This document shows positions 63,981 through 64,000 of a stretch of 64,000 nt of DNA, piece after piece. The notes beneath the pieces are model-generated. The model had not been told where the DNA came from and did no database searches. It saw nothing but the letters and a program-made list of their open reading frames with translations. Source of the DNA: Clostridioides difficile_A (GTDB lineage: Bacteria > Bacillota > Clostridia > Peptostreptococcales > Peptostreptococcaceae); contig OX246690.1 in assembly GCA_945909635.1 (NCBI GenBank), positions 2,232,001-2,296,000 of the forward strand, in the 5' to 3' direction. The position numbers and the translations under genes are program-made. Positions within the stretch are counted from its first letter, which is position 1. Each line of letters begins with the position of its first letter.

Positions 63981-64000
63981 ATAATATCTAAAATCAAAAC

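Overview
The window is AT-rich, almost entirely protein-coding on the minus strand in its first 42 kb, and uses strong GGAGG-type ribosome binding sites. Gene content (several molybdenum hydroxylases, sigma-54 control, purine fermentation genes, T-box, purine riboswitch) and protein style point to an anaerobic gut Firmicute of the Peptostreptococcaceae, most likely Clostridioides difficile or a close relative. That assignment is inference; no database was searched.

Region 1 (1-26.6 kb) is a large purine-catabolism locus. Three minus-strand transcription units and their regulator are each preceded by a near-identical sigma-54 promoter, TTGGCAT-N3-AATTGCTT, or GTGGCAT for the regulator (GG-N10-GC; GC at 3815, 16688, 25072 and 26543). 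The unit from 16.7 kb down to a terminator at 5.1 kb encodes diaminopropionate ammonia-lyase (YgeX), the YgeY hydrolase, a hydantoinase, an amidohydrolase, a complete three-subunit molybdenum hydroxylase, an SsnA-like amidohydrolase and a PreA-like ferredoxin-fused oxidoreductase. The unit from 25.1 kb to a terminator at 16.95 kb encodes two NCS2 purine permeases, another amidohydrolase, a hydroxylase lacking an FAD subunit, and an iron-sulfur flavoprotein. The unit at the left edge encodes a permease and a second FAD/Mo hydroxylase running off the window; its long leader holds a group I intron-like RNA. A sensor-less sigma-54 activator (25.3-26.3 kb) probably controls the set. The expected flow is uptake of purines, hydroxylation or deamination, ring opening, and conversion to pyruvate and ammonia through diaminopropionate.

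Region 2 (26.7-31.7 kb) is a compact probable defence operon: WYL-domain regulator, a degenerate FtsZ-like protein that lacks the tubulin glycine loop but keeps the NxDxxD synergy-loop residues, McrB with a duplicated N-terminal reader-like module, and McrC. This is the most unusual system in the window.

Region 3 (31.7-42.2 kb) holds a QueT transporter, a small unknown protein, a further molybdenum hydroxylase (FAD, 2Fe-2S, Mo), a cation/proton antiporter, a 53-residue protein, a flippase-like membrane protein and an ABC exporter behind a perfect 39-bp palindrome.

Region 4 (42.3-64 kb) is mixed chromosomal housekeeping: a DEAD-box helicase with divergent motifs, a guanine-riboswitch-controlled purine permease, a SLC13 transporter, transaldolase and DeoR regulator, a two-component system, a CopA ATPase with a CsoR-type operator, BipA, thioredoxin reductase, a T-box-controlled thrC-thrB operon, a nitronate monooxygenase-like gene that seems to start at ATA, and a flavin reductase. 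An unidentified structured element lies at the right edge. No tRNA, rRNA, CRISPR array, prophage or intact transposase was seen.
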